Positions 13,075-20,416 of a stretch of 64,000 nt of DNA are shown here, in pieces. The notes beneath the pieces are model-generated. The model was given only the letters and a program-made list of their open reading frames with translations. It searched no databases and had not been told where the DNA came from. Position numbers and translations under genes: made by a program. The number at the start of each line of letters is the position of its first letter. The stretch's first letter is position 1. This DNA comes from Pseudomonas iranensis (GTDB taxonomy: Bacteria; Pseudomonadota; Gammaproteobacteria; Pseudomonadales; Pseudomonadaceae). The DNA lies in contig NZ_CP077092.1 in NCBI RefSeq assembly GCF_014268585.2, positions 2,356,001-2,420,000 on the forward strand. Reading direction: 5' to 3'.

Positions 13075-14046
13075 ATGCAATTCACCGTCACGATCAATCA
13101 GGTGAAGGCGTTGGAGTGGGGGCTGAACTCTCAGCAGGCCCTGCTGTTCGCCTTCGTCTACGGCTGCCCGAGCTGGACCAAGCCAATCAAGACCGACGAC
13201 GGGATCTTCTTCGCGCTGAGCAAGGCCAAGATCATCGAGGAGCTGCCGCTGCTCACCGACAAGCCAGACACTGCTTACCGCATGCTGAAGGCCCTAGAAG
13301 AGGCCGGTCTGATTGAGCTTTCCAGCACTTCGAACATCACGCTGTTCCGCCTGACCGAGAAGGCGATTGAGTGGAATCAGAAGCTGGACGGGTCGGAAAA
13401 ATATCCGACCCCACCAAAGAACGAAGGTCGGAAAAAAATCCGATCTACCTCGGAAAAAAATCCGAGCAAGGTCGGAGAAAAATCCGAACAAGGGTCGGAA
13501 AAATCTCCGACAAATCAGGATACCAATCATCAGGTTACCAATCAGGATACCAGTCAGGACTTGCAACGCAGCCCGGACAAGCCGGCCCGCAATCTGGTTC
13601 TCGTGGTCGATCGCACCGATGCGCCACGGGTCGAGATCCCTGCCGACATGCCAGGCCCAAAAGACCGGTCCTGCAAAACCTTCAAGGTCTGGGCGAACTA
13701 CGCCATGGCCTACCGCAAGCGCTACAGCACCTGGCCGGTGTGGAACGCTAAGGTCGGTGGCCAGCTCGGTCAATTGGTCGACCGCCTCGGCGCCGATGTC
13801 GCCCATCACGTCGCCGCCCACTTCCTGAAAACCAGCGATGCCACCGTTCTGCGCAAATGCCACAGCCTTAACGAGTTGCTGGCCAATGCCGAGAGCTACC
13901 ACACCCAGTGGGTGACCGGGCAGCGCATCAACGGAACAACCGCGCGCCAGATGGAACGTACCGAAGCGAACGTCTCCGCCGCCGAGCAGGCCGCGCAAAT
14001 GGTCTTGGCCAAGCGCCAAGCAGGGGAGCGCAATGAGTACCTTTGA
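13075..14046 (+). CDS. phage replication initiator (lambda O-like) containing the origin iterons
   Basis: 323 residues. The N-terminal 100 residues form a winged-helix-like domain (VKALEWGLNSQQALLFAFVYG, KIIEELPLLTDKPDTAYRMLKALEEAGLIELSS in parts) of the replication-O/DnaD-like type. A low-complexity linker (about 105-165, Lys/Ser/Asn/Gln-rich) is encoded by two sets of DNA repeats. The C-terminal domain has W-x-x-Y-x-x-A-Y-x-x-R-Y helices. This is the lambda O layout: iteron-binding head, origin in the middle of the gene and a helicase-recruiting tail. It begins 2 bases after the Bro-N gene stop and overlaps the next gene by 14 bases. Confidence 0.8.
   Translation: MQFTVTINQVKALEWGLNSQQALLFAFVYGCPSWTKPIKTDDGIFFALSKAKIIEELPLLTDKPDTAYRMLKALEEAGLIELSSTSNITLFRLTEKAIEWNQKLDGSEKYPTPPKNEGRKKIRSTSEKNPSKVGEKSEQGSEKSPTNQDTNHQVTNQDTSQDLQRSPDKPARNLVLVVDRTDAPRVEIPADMPGPKDRSCKTFKVWANYAMAYRKRYSTWPVWNAKVGGQLGQLVDRLGADVAHHVAAHFLKTSDATVLRKCHSLNELLANAESYHTQWVTGQRINGTTARQMERTEANVSAAEQAAQMVLAKRQAGERNEYL
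13391..13511. repeat. five iterons inside the replication gene, probable origin
   Basis: Five palindromic repeats of the form GGTCGGAAAAATATCCGACC: TCGG starts at 13393, 13428, 13450, 13472 and 13495, so the last four are spaced 22-23 bp (two helical turns). The A-rich centres give a bent-DNA character. Location inside an O-like gene is the same as lambda ori, where O binds iterons. Confidence 0.8.
13514..13560. repeat. 12-15-bp direct repeats beside the iterons
   Basis: Four copies of rTCAGGwTACCA-like sequence begin at 13514, 13529, 13541 and 13553 (the last one truncated), encoding NQDTNHQVTNQDTSQD. They adjoin the palindromic iterons and are the most AT-rich part of the gene. They could be the unwinding element or a second protein-binding array. 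Confidence 0.6.
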
Positions 14047-14830
14047 AATGAATGACCAACAGGTTGCCGGGCTCGCTGCTGCGATCTGCGCCACTGCTGA
14101 GGCCATGGGGCAGGAAATGAACCCAGGCACTGCGGCGATCATGGCCGAAGACCTCTGTGCTTACCCGGTGCCGGTCGTGAAAGCCGCACTGAAGGCCTGC
14201 CGCTTTGAAGTGAGAGGCAAGTTGGCAATGGCTGACATTCTTCAACGCGTTCAGGTCGCCGATGGCCGCCCCGGCAAGGACGAAGCATGGGCGATCGCGA
14301 TGACCACCAACGATGAATTCGAAACCGTAGTGCTGACGGACGAAATTCAGCTCGCGCTGGCAGCCGCGAAACCTGTCCTCGACGCCGGCGACAAGGTCGG
14401 TGCGCGCATGGCATTCAACAGTGCTTACGAGCGTCTGGTGGGGCAGGCCCGGGAGGACAGCAAGGAAGTGAACTGGCATGTGTCGGTCGGCTTCGACGCC
14501 AACCGCCGCACACAGGCGATCGCCAAGGCCGTGCAGATGCAGCGAATCCCTCAGGAGCGCGCTCAGCAGTACCTGGCCGACTTGAGTGTCGTGCCGGTCA
14601 CTGAAGACGGTCGGGCCGTCGTTGCGCTGCTCACCGGTGTGGTAGCGCGGCCTTCGCCAAAGCTGCGCGAAAAGCTCGCCGCGGTGAAGGACTCGATGCT
14701 CGCCATGCGCCAGGCATCGGCCGAGGAAAAAACAGAACTGCGAATTCTGGCAGCCAATGAGCTGGCGGATCGCCGGGCGCTGCTCATTCAGCAGGCCGAA
14801 CAATTGGAAGCAAGGAGTGCGGCTCATTGA
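14033..14830 (+). CDS. putative helicase-loader-like replication protein (P position)
   Basis: 265 residues, mostly alpha-helical. An N-terminal domain (VAGLAAAICATAEAMGQEMNP...MAEDLCAYPVPVVKAALKACRFEV in parts) resembles the replisome-organiser or loader-type helical domains of phages, and a long charged C-terminal helix follows. It overlaps the initiator by 14 bases, exactly where lambda P follows O. I cannot confirm the helicase-loader function from motifs; there is no Walker A. Confidence 0.55.
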   Translation: MSTFEMNDQQVAGLAAAICATAEAMGQEMNPGTAAIMAEDLCAYPVPVVKAALKACRFEVRGKLAMADILQRVQVADGRPGKDEAWAIAMTTNDEFETVVLTDEIQLALAAAKPVLDAGDKVGARMAFNSAYERLVGQAREDSKEVNWHVSVGFDANRRTQAIAKAVQMQRIPQERAQQYLADLSVVPVTEDGRAVVALLTGVVARPSPKLREKLAAVKDSMLAMRQASAEEKTELRILAANELADRRALLIQQAEQLEARSAAH

Positions 14831-15333
14831 CTATCGACAAACAAAAACTCCAGAAGCTGCTGTGGAGTGAAGTCGCCTCCTGGAAGGCTGACTGCGGAGA
14901 GTGGAAGCAGAACGCTGAAGCGCTCGGCGAATTCCTCGGGGAGAAGACCGTGGAGGAGGTGGCGCTGGACCTGCTGGCGGAGAACGATCGCCTCGGACGC
15001 ATCGAGCAAGCATTTTCTGAGTGGATCGAAAAAACCGAATGGGTGCAGGAGTCCGTTCAAGCGCTGGAACTGGGTCGTCACCGAGCGGATGTGCTGCGCA
15101 CACGTATTGACCAGCTCAATGCCGAGGTTGATTCGCTTACCCGAGAAGCTGACAGGCAATACACGACCATTGAAGCGTATCGCAAGGACGCCGAGCGCTA
15201 CCGGTGGCTTCAGCACGGTCACAGTGGCTACATCGAAGTCGTCGAGTGGATCGGACCGCACGCTACCGGGATGACCGGCGAAGACCTCGACGCGCTTGTG
15301 GACGGCGCGATGGCCAAGACGGTGCAGCCATGA
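14827..15333 (+). CDS. hypothetical coiled-coil phage protein
   Basis: 168 residues from a TTG start that overlaps the upstream TGA (14827-14830), with AAGGAG 9 bases before it. Residues about 40-125 are heptad-rich (LGRHRADVLRTRIDQLNAEVDSLTREADRQ in part). The ending DAERYRWLQHGHSGYIEVVEW is a short motif seen in many phage ead/Ea22-like proteins. Function unknown. It is part of the early rightward operon before ninB. Confidence 0.6.
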   Translation: MTIDKQKLQKLLWSEVASWKADCGEWKQNAEALGEFLGEKTVEEVALDLLAENDRLGRIEQAFSEWIEKTEWVQESVQALELGRHRADVLRTRIDQLNAEVDSLTREADRQYTTIEAYRKDAERYRWLQHGHSGYIEVVEWIGPHATGMTGEDLDALVDGAMAKTVQP

Positions 15334-15728
15334 ATGAGTTCGCAATCCGTAGCCAGCGCGATATCAGCCGCCTCATGGGCGTCCTGCACGCATCCGACTT
15401 CACCAAACCCAAGATCGTGGTCATCAAGGACGAAAAACGCCCGGACGTCTGCAACCGCAAGATGTGGGCAATGCTCAAGGACGTTTCCGAGCAGGTGGTT
15501 TGGCATGGCAAGAAACTGACCAGCGAAGACTGGAAGTGCCTTTTCAGTGCCTCGCTGGAGAAGCAGCGCGCAGAGCCTGGCCTCGACGGTGGCTTCGTCG
15601 TGATGGCCGTATCGACCCGCAAGCAGTCGCAGAAGTGGTTCAGCGATCTGTTCGAGCTGATGCACGCCTTCGGCGCCGAGCATGACGTGCGCTGGACAGA
15701 GAAGGACAAGTGGGGAGGGCGGTATTGA
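15330..15728 (+). CDS. ninB: NinB recombination protein
   Basis: 132 residues from the ATG at 15330, which overlaps the previous stop by 4 bases. Sequence blocks RPDVCNRKMWAMLKDVSEQVVWHGKKLTSEDWK (in parts), GLDGGFVVMAVSTRKQS and FSDLFELMHAFGAEHDVRW are those of the lambda NinB/Orf family, a ssDNA-binding recombination mediator that can act without RecFOR. Size is slightly shorter than lambda NinB (146 aa). Transcribed with ninG. Confidence 0.85.
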   Translation: MNEFAIRSQRDISRLMGVLHASDFTKPKIVVIKDEKRPDVCNRKMWAMLKDVSEQVVWHGKKLTSEDWKCLFSASLEKQRAEPGLDGGFVVMAVSTRKQSQKWFSDLFELMHAFGAEHDVRWTEKDKWGGRY

Positions 15729-16378
15729 TGCGAACCGCCATCAAGGAACAGAAGGCCCCGAAGCCGAAGAAGTGCAAGAACCCAGCGTGCGGCATCAGCT
15801 TCCAGCCGCAGCGCTTGGGGCAAGCGGTTTGCAGTCCGAAGTGTGCGCTGGCCATTGCGCCGGCGAATAGCGAGAGAGCCAGTAAGGCGATCGCCCAGCT
15901 CGGTCGCCGCGAGATCAAGGTCCGCAAAGAGGCCCTGAAAAGTCGCGGCGATCACCTCAAGGATGCCGAGAAGGCTGTGCGCGACTATCGGCGCACCTAT
16001 GAGCTGAGCATCGGCAGCGGTTGCATGAGCTGCGGCGAGTCGCAGGAATCGATTCTGGCGACGCAGGGCTGGAAGACTGGAGGTGCGTTCGATGCCGGCC
16101 ACTTCCTTGGCAAGGGCGCACGGCCCGAGCTGCGGCTGGTGCCGAACAACATCTGGTTGCAGTGTAAGAGCTGCAATGCCGGGTCATCCAAGTACGCCAG
16201 AAAGGGCCAGACGGTTTCGCAAGGATTCCGCACCGGTTTGATTGCCCGCATCGGTCTGGAGGCTGTTGAAGCGCTCGAAGCAGACCACGAACCGCGCAAG
16301 CACACCGTAGAAGAACTCAAGGCGATCACCGCCGACTACCGGGCCAAGACCCGCGAACTGAAGAGGGCTGCAGCATGA
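15728..16378 (+). CDS. ninG: NinG/Rap recombination endonuclease
   Basis: 216 residues; the ATG overlaps the ninB stop (TGATG). An N-terminal zinc-finger-like pair (CKNPAC...CSPKC, about 15-40), a basic helical linker and the HNH-like C-terminal part (SCGESQ..., AGHFLGKGARPELR, NNIWLQCKSCN) are the hallmarks of lambda NinG (Rap), a Holliday-junction/D-loop endonuclease. It forms the nin-type block with ninB and the Q-position gene, with ATGA overlap at its end. Confidence 0.9.
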   Translation: MRTAIKEQKAPKPKKCKNPACGISFQPQRLGQAVCSPKCALAIAPANSERASKAIAQLGRREIKVRKEALKSRGDHLKDAEKAVRDYRRTYELSIGSGCMSCGESQESILATQGWKTGGAFDAGHFLGKGARPELRLVPNNIWLQCKSCNAGSSKYARKGQTVSQGFRTGLIARIGLEAVEALEADHEPRKHTVEELKAITADYRAKTRELKRAAA

Positions 16379-16920
16379 CCTATCGCAACGTGATTTCCGC
16401 CGTAGTCCGCGCGCTGGCCGCCGAGACGATCAGCTCTGCAGGTGGCTGCGACTTTGAGCCCAAGGTGCAGTGCGCCAAGCAGAAGGGGGAGATCGTAGGC
16501 AAAGAGGCGGCTCTGCTCCAAGATTGTTGGGTGTTCGGACGCCTGCACAAGGCGCTCACGCCGGTGCACTGGCGCGCACTGGTAGCGAAGTATTCAACGC
16601 ACGAAGAGCGAAAGCACAGCGCGATACTCGAGCTGCTGAGTTCCGTGAAGTCGCCGGCACCGCAACGGTTCCGTGAGTGTGCCGTGCTGACCTGGGCAAT
16701 ACCGCAGGTTGGCGGCACTGATGGGAAGCGCTCATCTGCGGTGCTGCCTGCCGCCTGGTATGACATCACTAACTGGGACAACGACGGCAGGCCTGAATCG
16801 ACCCGGTACCGGTGGAGATCTTCGATCCGGAGGGCGCTAGACGATCAGGTAAATGAGGCGCTCACAGCGGCGCAGGAACTGCTCGATGCGGAGGGCTTGA
16901 TCGAAAGTTGCGCGGCGTAG
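16375..16920 (+). CDS. hypothetical protein in the late-antiterminator (Q) position
   Basis: 181 residues, overlapping ninG by 4 bases and followed by a terminator. Helical with conserved-looking patches VHWRALVAKYSTHEERKH and the C-terminal WRSSIRRALDDQVNEALTAAQELLDAEGL. Lambdoid phages encode the late antiterminator Q right after the nin genes, and the late genes here are interrupted by terminators, so Q is the obvious candidate. I cannot match it to a named Q family by motif, so function is inferred from position. Confidence 0.5.
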   Translation: MTYRNVISAVVRALAAETISSAGGCDFEPKVQCAKQKGEIVGKEAALLQDCWVFGRLHKALTPVHWRALVAKYSTHEERKHSAILELLSSVKSPAPQRFRECAVLTWAIPQVGGTDGKRSSAVLPAAWYDITNWDNDGRPESTRYRWRSSIRRALDDQVNEALTAAQELLDAEGLIESCAA

Positions 16921-17000
16921 CAAAAAGCCATTGCAATGAATGAGAAAGTGAGAGAATATTTACCCATCCTGTCGATCTTGCGCGTTAGGGATTGACATGA

Positions 17001-17028
17001 AAAACCCGGCCAACGTGCCGGGTTTTTT
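17001..17028. terminator. bidirectional intrinsic terminator between early operon and hicB
   Basis: AACCCGGC-CAACGT-GCCGGGTT with A-run on the left and six Ts on the right. It separates the converging early operon and the leftward HicAB pair. Confidence 0.85.
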
Positions 17029-17033
17029 GTTGC

Positions 17034-17750
17034 TTATTTCAAGCGTATCAAGCCTGCAGGAACACCGGACTGCTTCGGAATATGTTCGATTTTCCCGGTC
17101 GCGACCAAGTCGTCAATAACTTCTCGGACGGCCTGCATCGTGTCTGGTCGCTTCGCGTAGCGGGTGCGCAGGAAATAGTCGAGCGAGTCGGGATTGACTG
17201 TGCCCAAGACTCCCGCAACCGCGCCGACTAGCATTTCGCCGCGTGGGCGCTGTTGAAGCTCATCAATCAATCGACCTACGTAGAATCCGGCTTGCCCGCC
17301 CCCATAGGGCAGGTTGATCCATTCTGGATCGGCGGGGCTCACGCGAATAGAGGCGTTCAATGCGTCCAAGGCTTTCTCCAATTGTTCCATTTTCGAAGTG
17401 TGAGTGAAGTCAACCAGGCGGTCTCCGATTGTCTGGGAGACGCCTAGGCGTCTGCATAACTCAGCCTTCTTCATCCCGAGACGCATCATCTCGTTCCAAA
17501 TGGCGATTTTAGCGACTGTAACGGCTGGAAGATGAACAACGTGCTCACCCTCTTTAGCAGGACTTGCCTCAGGGATAGGCCGGCGCAAGTCCACATAGAG
17601 TGAAAGTGTCGTTTCAATGGCGTCCGACGCTTCACGAATCGCGTGCTCCCGGTCATCGCCGTAGCTATTCAGCTCTGGCAGGTCGCGGCAGAAAACGGCA
17701 ATACCAGTGGCGTTATCGTCCTGTTCAAATCGAATTGCATAGTCGTACAT
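17034..17750 (-). CDS. hicB: HicB-family antitoxin with an extra C-terminal domain
   Basis: 238 residues from the ATG at 17750 (AAGGAG at the right distance). Residues 1-70 are the HicB partial RNase-H fold (YDYAIRFEQDDNATGIAVFCRDLPEL in parts). Residues 75-120 form a helix-turn-helix/RHH-like DNA-binding segment (AELCRRLGVSQTIGDRLVDF). HicB proteins are usually 100-150 aa; here about 110 further residues (WINLPYGGGQAGFYV... to the end) form an extra domain I do not recognise. It should neutralise HicA and repress the pair's promoter. It follows hicA with a 51-base gap. Confidence 0.8.
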   Translation of the reverse strand: MYDYAIRFEQDDNATGIAVFCRDLPELNSYGDDREHAIREASDAIETTLSLYVDLRRPIPEASPAKEGEHVVHLPAVTVAKIAIWNEMMRLGMKKAELCRRLGVSQTIGDRLVDFTHTSKMEQLEKALDALNASIRVSPADPEWINLPYGGGQAGFYVGRLIDELQQRPRGEMLVGAVAGVLGTVNPDSLDYFLRTRYAKRPDTMQAVREVIDDLVATGKIEHIPKQSGVPAGLIRLK

Positions 17751-17801
17751 GGCCACTCCTTAGAGGTGATAGTCCAGCATCAGATATGGTGTAGGGGCTC
17801 A

Positions 17802-17981
17802 TCAGAGCCCCAGTTGTTTAATGATCGCCTTGCGGGTCGGTTCCGGCATTTCCTTGGACCCGTGATCCGCGAAGGTGCTTCTATTGCCGTTTGGGGCGAT
17901 GATCTTGAAGTGGCTTCCTTTGCCGGCTTCGAAGGTCACCCCTTGGGCCTTCAACCATCGTCTGAACTCGCTGAACTTCAT
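17802..17981 (-). CDS. hicA: HicA mRNA interferase toxin
   Basis: 59 residues from the ATG at 17981, after GAGGCGAGGTG. The double-stranded RNA-binding-like fold of HicA is clear: MKFSEFRRWLKAQG, GKGSHFKI with the catalytic His, and a C-terminal EMPEPTRKAIIKQLGL. HicA cleaves mRNA and is inhibited by HicB. The toxin-first order is the norm for hicAB. The pair is inserted, in reverse orientation, between the early operon and the lysis genes. Confidence 0.9.
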   Translation of the reverse strand: MKFSEFRRWLKAQGVTFEAGKGSHFKIIAPNGNRSTFADHGSKEMPEPTRKAIIKQLGL

Positions 17982-18015
17982 CACCTCGCCTCGTTGTTTG
18001 GATGAGTCCATTCTA

Positions 18016-18043
18016 CAACACTTATGTGTTGATACAACACTTT
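18016..18043 (-). promoter_or_regulatory. putative hicAB operator
   Basis: AACAC-TTAT-GTGTT palindrome at 18017-18030 followed by a further ACAACACTT copy (18034-18042), 19 bp apart, 36 bases upstream of the hicA start. Likely the site of HicB autorepression. Confidence 0.55.
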
Positions 18044-18071
18044 TGTTTTATTGGTTTAGCACCTATTCAGG

Positions 18072-18096
18072 GCCTCTGCATTCGCGGAGGCTTTTT
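18072..18096 (+). terminator. intrinsic terminator ahead of the late operon (tR'-like)
   Basis: GCCTCTGC-ATTC-GCGGAGGC followed by TTTTTCGTTTT. It lies about 100 bases before the first late gene with no plus-strand gene immediately upstream. That fits a terminator in the leader of a late promoter that must be overcome by a Q-type antiterminator. Confidence 0.7.
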
Positions 18097-18198
18097 CGTT
18101 TTCGGCTCCCCACACCCATAGCCCCGAGCTGGGAGTGCAGCTGGAGCTGACTTATTTGTACGGGTCGTACGTCGGCCACCTTTCTCTATGGAGTGGCG

Positions 18199-18570
18199 AT
18201 GGATCCTAACGACCTGGGGCCTGGCACGTTCGCGTGGCTCGGCGGTACCGGCACTGTGTTGCTCGGTGGCCTGTTATGGCTGAGGAAATTTCTCTCCAAG
18301 GATGCGACTGACCGGGCGATGGATAACGCCGATATCGGCACCGTCCGCCGGTTGAATGAGCTGCTCGATACCGAGCGTGCTCGCGCCAACGCCGCCGAGG
18401 CCCGTGCTGACCAGTTCGCCAAGGAGCGCAACGAGCTTGCCGCTACCGTCGGACGCATGGAGGGCAGGGTAGAACTTTTGGCCGGCCAGATTGCGACCCT
18501 CACTGAAAGGGTGACCACGCAGAGCGCAGAGATTGCGCGTCTGCGGGCACAGCTCGGAGGTATCAACTGA
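18199..18570 (+). CDS. membrane/coiled-coil protein of the lysis cassette (holin candidate)
   Basis: 123 residues from the ATG at 18199, with GGAG five bases before it (a GTG six bases earlier is less likely). One transmembrane segment (about 9-27, TFAWLGGTGTVLLGGLLWL) is followed by a long Ala/Glu/Arg coiled coil (45-115). It is the first gene of the late region, next to other single-helix proteins and spanins, so it may be a holin or pinholin-like protein. No holin family recognised. Confidence 0.6.
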   Translation: MDPNDLGPGTFAWLGGTGTVLLGGLLWLRKFLSKDATDRAMDNADIGTVRRLNELLDTERARANAAEARADQFAKERNELAATVGRMEGRVELLAGQIATLTERVTTQSAEIARLRAQLGGIN

Positions 18571-18908
18571 TGGACAGATGCGCAATCAACTTTATCGCCC
18601 GCCACTGGTGGAGACGCGCCGAGGTGTGGGTGATCGCACTGTTACTAGTCGCCGGTGGATCGATCCTTGGCTACCAGGCCGGCGTCTGGTCCGCCAGCAG
18701 TGAGCACACAAAGCAGCTCACCGAAGTTCGCCGCGCTTATGACGCTGCACTGGGCAAGCGCGATGTCCGACTGAACAGTTTGGCCGAGAAGACTCAGGAC
18801 GCAGCAGTGAAGGTGCAAGAGGCCTCGCACTCAGTCGTCCAGGCCGCTGACACCGCGAGCAAGGCGGCAGAGAAGGTCAACGAAGCCGTCGAACGGCAGA
18901 CGCCATGA
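18570..18908 (+). CDS. single-helix membrane protein with coiled coil, lysis cassette
   Basis: 112 residues. Basic N-terminus, one transmembrane helix (about 20-40, VWVIALLLVAGGSILGYQAGV) and an Ala/Val/Lys-rich coiled coil likely in the periplasm. Start coincides with the last base of the previous stop. The layout is like an i-spanin or an accessory lysis protein; the true Rz-like gene follows immediately. Function uncertain. Confidence 0.6.
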   Translation: MDRCAINFIARHWWRRAEVWVIALLLVAGGSILGYQAGVWSASSEHTKQLTEVRRAYDAALGKRDVRLNSLAEKTQDAAVKVQEASHSVVQAADTASKAAEKVNEAVERQTP

Positions 18909-19405
18909 ACGCCTTGCTGAAGTTGGTCCCTGTATGGTTGTGGGTGGTGCTGGCAGCGCTCGCAGCCGTCGGTTATCTGTCACTGCGACTGGATAGCGTG
19001 AAGGACGATCGAGCAGCAATTACCGCCCAGTTCGATACCGCCAACGCCCGGGTGGATTCGCTCACCAACACGCTCCGCATCCAGCGCGAGATCACCAATG
19101 ACATCAATCGAGTCTCCGACGATGCGAAAGCCAAAACTGAGCATGTATCGGCTGCCGTTGTTGTTGCTGATAACCGGGCTCGCAGCCTGCAGCAGCAAAT
19201 CACCGACCTCCTCGCCAAGCGAAAGTCTTGTGCTGCCGAGGTTGCCAGCGGAAGCCAGGCAAGAGCCGACCTTACCGTTTTGCTCGCCGACCTGCGTAGA
19301 AGCGCTGACGAAGAAGCGGGAAGACTGGCAGAAGCGCTTGATCGAAGCCGAATAGCCGGCTTTGCGTGTGAGGCTGCATACGCGGCAGCGCAGAATAACA
19401 GGTAG
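18905..19405 (+). CDS. Rz-like inner-membrane spanin (DUF2514 type)
   Basis: 166 residues. N-terminal signal anchor (LVPVWLWVVLAALAAVGYLSL, about 7-27) followed by a periplasmic coiled coil with Ala/Asp/Arg heptads and two Cys. This is the Rz/DUF2514 i-spanin layout, which with an outer-membrane lipoprotein fuses the two membranes in the last step of lysis. An Rz1-type gene is nested in the +1 frame (19122-19355), a diagnostic arrangement. Palindromic element copy B begins in frame directly after its TAG stop. Confidence 0.8.
   Translation: MNALLKLVPVWLWVVLAALAAVGYLSLRLDSVKDDRAAITAQFDTANARVDSLTNTLRIQREITNDINRVSDDAKAKTEHVSAAVVVADNRARSLQQQITDLLAKRKSCAAEVASGSQARADLTVLLADLRRSADEEAGRLAEALDRSRIAGFACEAAYAAAQNNR
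19122..19355 (+). CDS. Rz1-like outer-membrane lipoprotein spanin nested in Rz
   Basis: 77 residues from the ATG at 19122 (an ATG at 19098 is the alternative). Basic N-terminus, hydrophobic LPLLLLITGLAAC ending in a lipobox with the lipidated Cys, then a Ser/Pro-rich region, typical of Rz1 o-spanins. Entirely inside the Rz gene in another frame, as in lambda. It ends in charged helix ALTKKREDWQKRLIEAE, longer than lambda Rz1's tail. Confidence 0.8.
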   Translation: MRKPKLSMYRLPLLLLITGLAACSSKSPTSSPSESLVLPRLPAEARQEPTLPFCSPTCVEALTKKREDWQKRLIEAE

Positions 19406-19446
19406 GTCGCGACACGTTTCGCGAGAGTGCAAATTGTGTCGCGACA
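19406..19446 (+). repeat. palindromic element copy B (V-A-T-R-F...V-S-R, after the Rz stop)
   Basis: GTCGCGACAC (19406-19415) and GTGTCGCGAC (19436-19445) are perfect 10-bp arms. Read in the Rz frame it would encode VATRFARVQIVSRH followed by TAA, matching the peptide of copy A, but it lies immediately after the Rz TAG. Same length and phase as the copies at 2475 and 12261. Confidence 0.75.
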
Positions 19447-19479
19447 CTAAGCAGCCAGTCAGGACTCCGGCGAAGTCAA

Positions 19480-19689
19480 TTACTTGACCTTAAGGGCTTC
19501 CTGGATTTTATCTGCGTAGTCAGAAAGGTTAGCCATTTCCTCCTTGAGCATCGAAGCGCGCTCTGGAGTGTTTCCTACTTTCGAGTTGATAAGGGTGAGG
19601 GCAGCAGATACCGCTGCATCCCTCCTAGCCGCAGCTGAGCCTTCTGCGAGGCCGTTATTGCGGAGAAGGTTTTTGAAGTTCTCGGACAT
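19480..19689 (-). CDS. small hypothetical protein, leftward moron in the late operon
   Basis: 69 residues from the ATG at 19689 with AAGGAAAG before it. Alpha-helical (MSENFKNLLRNNGL, AAVSAALTLINSKVG, EEMANLSDYADKIQEALKVK in parts), no known family. Orientation opposite to all neighbouring late genes means it has its own promoter, as for phage morons expressed from the lysogen. Confidence 0.55.
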   Translation of the reverse strand: MSENFKNLLRNNGLAEGSAAARRDAAVSAALTLINSKVGNTPERASMLKEEMANLSDYADKIQEALKVK

Positions 19690-19762
19690 GTTGCTTTCCT
19701 TGCTGTGAGTTGAATCCCACCAATACCGGCATCCAGCCATCATTACAAGTGCAAGGTGAGCC

Positions 19763-20386
19763 ATGAACAGGCCGATGCCTCCGGAGTCGTTGCTCGACCT
19801 ATCGGATCTGTCCAGCCTGGGTATTCGCCTGATCCCTGCTCCTGAGGTGTGGGAGTGGCTCCAAGCCGAGATCCTCGCCGACACCGGAAGCATCCACAAC
19901 GAAGACCATGCCCATCTGATCGATGCGGACGTGAGAGTCATGTGGGCGTCTGCCGCATTCACGAAGAAGGGTCGCACGGTGGTCGGTCAAGCCGAACAGG
20001 TAGCGTTCCGCGCCGGCGGCTGGCAGAAGGCTCGGATAGAACAGCAGATGCTGGATTGGTTCGGCAACGTGCCGGCCTACATCATCACTCTTGCTGCTGA
20101 CTACTGTGCCCAGTGCAGTGACGCTGACTTCTGCGCACTGGTCGAGCATGAGCTGTACCACATCGCTCAGGCGACCGATCAGTACGGCGCACCCAAGTTC
20201 ACCCCGGAAGGATTGCCCAAGCTTGAAATGCGCGGACACGACGTTGAAGAGTTCGTCGGTGTGGTGCGCCGCTACGGGGCAAGCCCTCAAGTGCAAGAGC
20301 TGGTGGACGCTGCAAACAATCCTGCCGAGGTGGGGAAATTGAACATATCGAGGGCCTGCGGAACCTGTCTGCTCAAGTCGGCCTGA
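19763..20386 (+). CDS. putative phage zinc metallopeptidase
   Basis: 207 residues. HELYH at 129-133 within VEHELYHIAQ is a clear HExxH zinc site; a downstream His/Glu pair (GHDVEEFVGVVRRY) could complete it. This combination and size match the putative phage metallopeptidase domain family often found just before the terminase genes. Substrate unknown; a maturation or host-take-over role is speculative. Confidence 0.7.
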   Translation: MNRPMPPESLLDLSDLSSLGIRLIPAPEVWEWLQAEILADTGSIHNEDHAHLIDADVRVMWASAAFTKKGRTVVGQAEQVAFRAGGWQKARIEQQMLDWFGNVPAYIITLAADYCAQCSDADFCALVEHELYHIAQATDQYGAPKFTPEGLPKLEMRGHDVEEFVGVVRRYGASPQVQELVDAANNPAEVGKLNISRACGTCLLKSA

Positions 20387-20416
20387 CTTTGACAGTACTT
20401 TGACGGATGCCCACTT

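Noticed and set aside
13391..13511. Regularly spaced repeats that look like a CRISPR array
   Set aside because: The repeats are short (about 17-20 bp), palindromic, spaced only 22-23 bp centre to centre and lie within a replication gene, which fits origin iterons.
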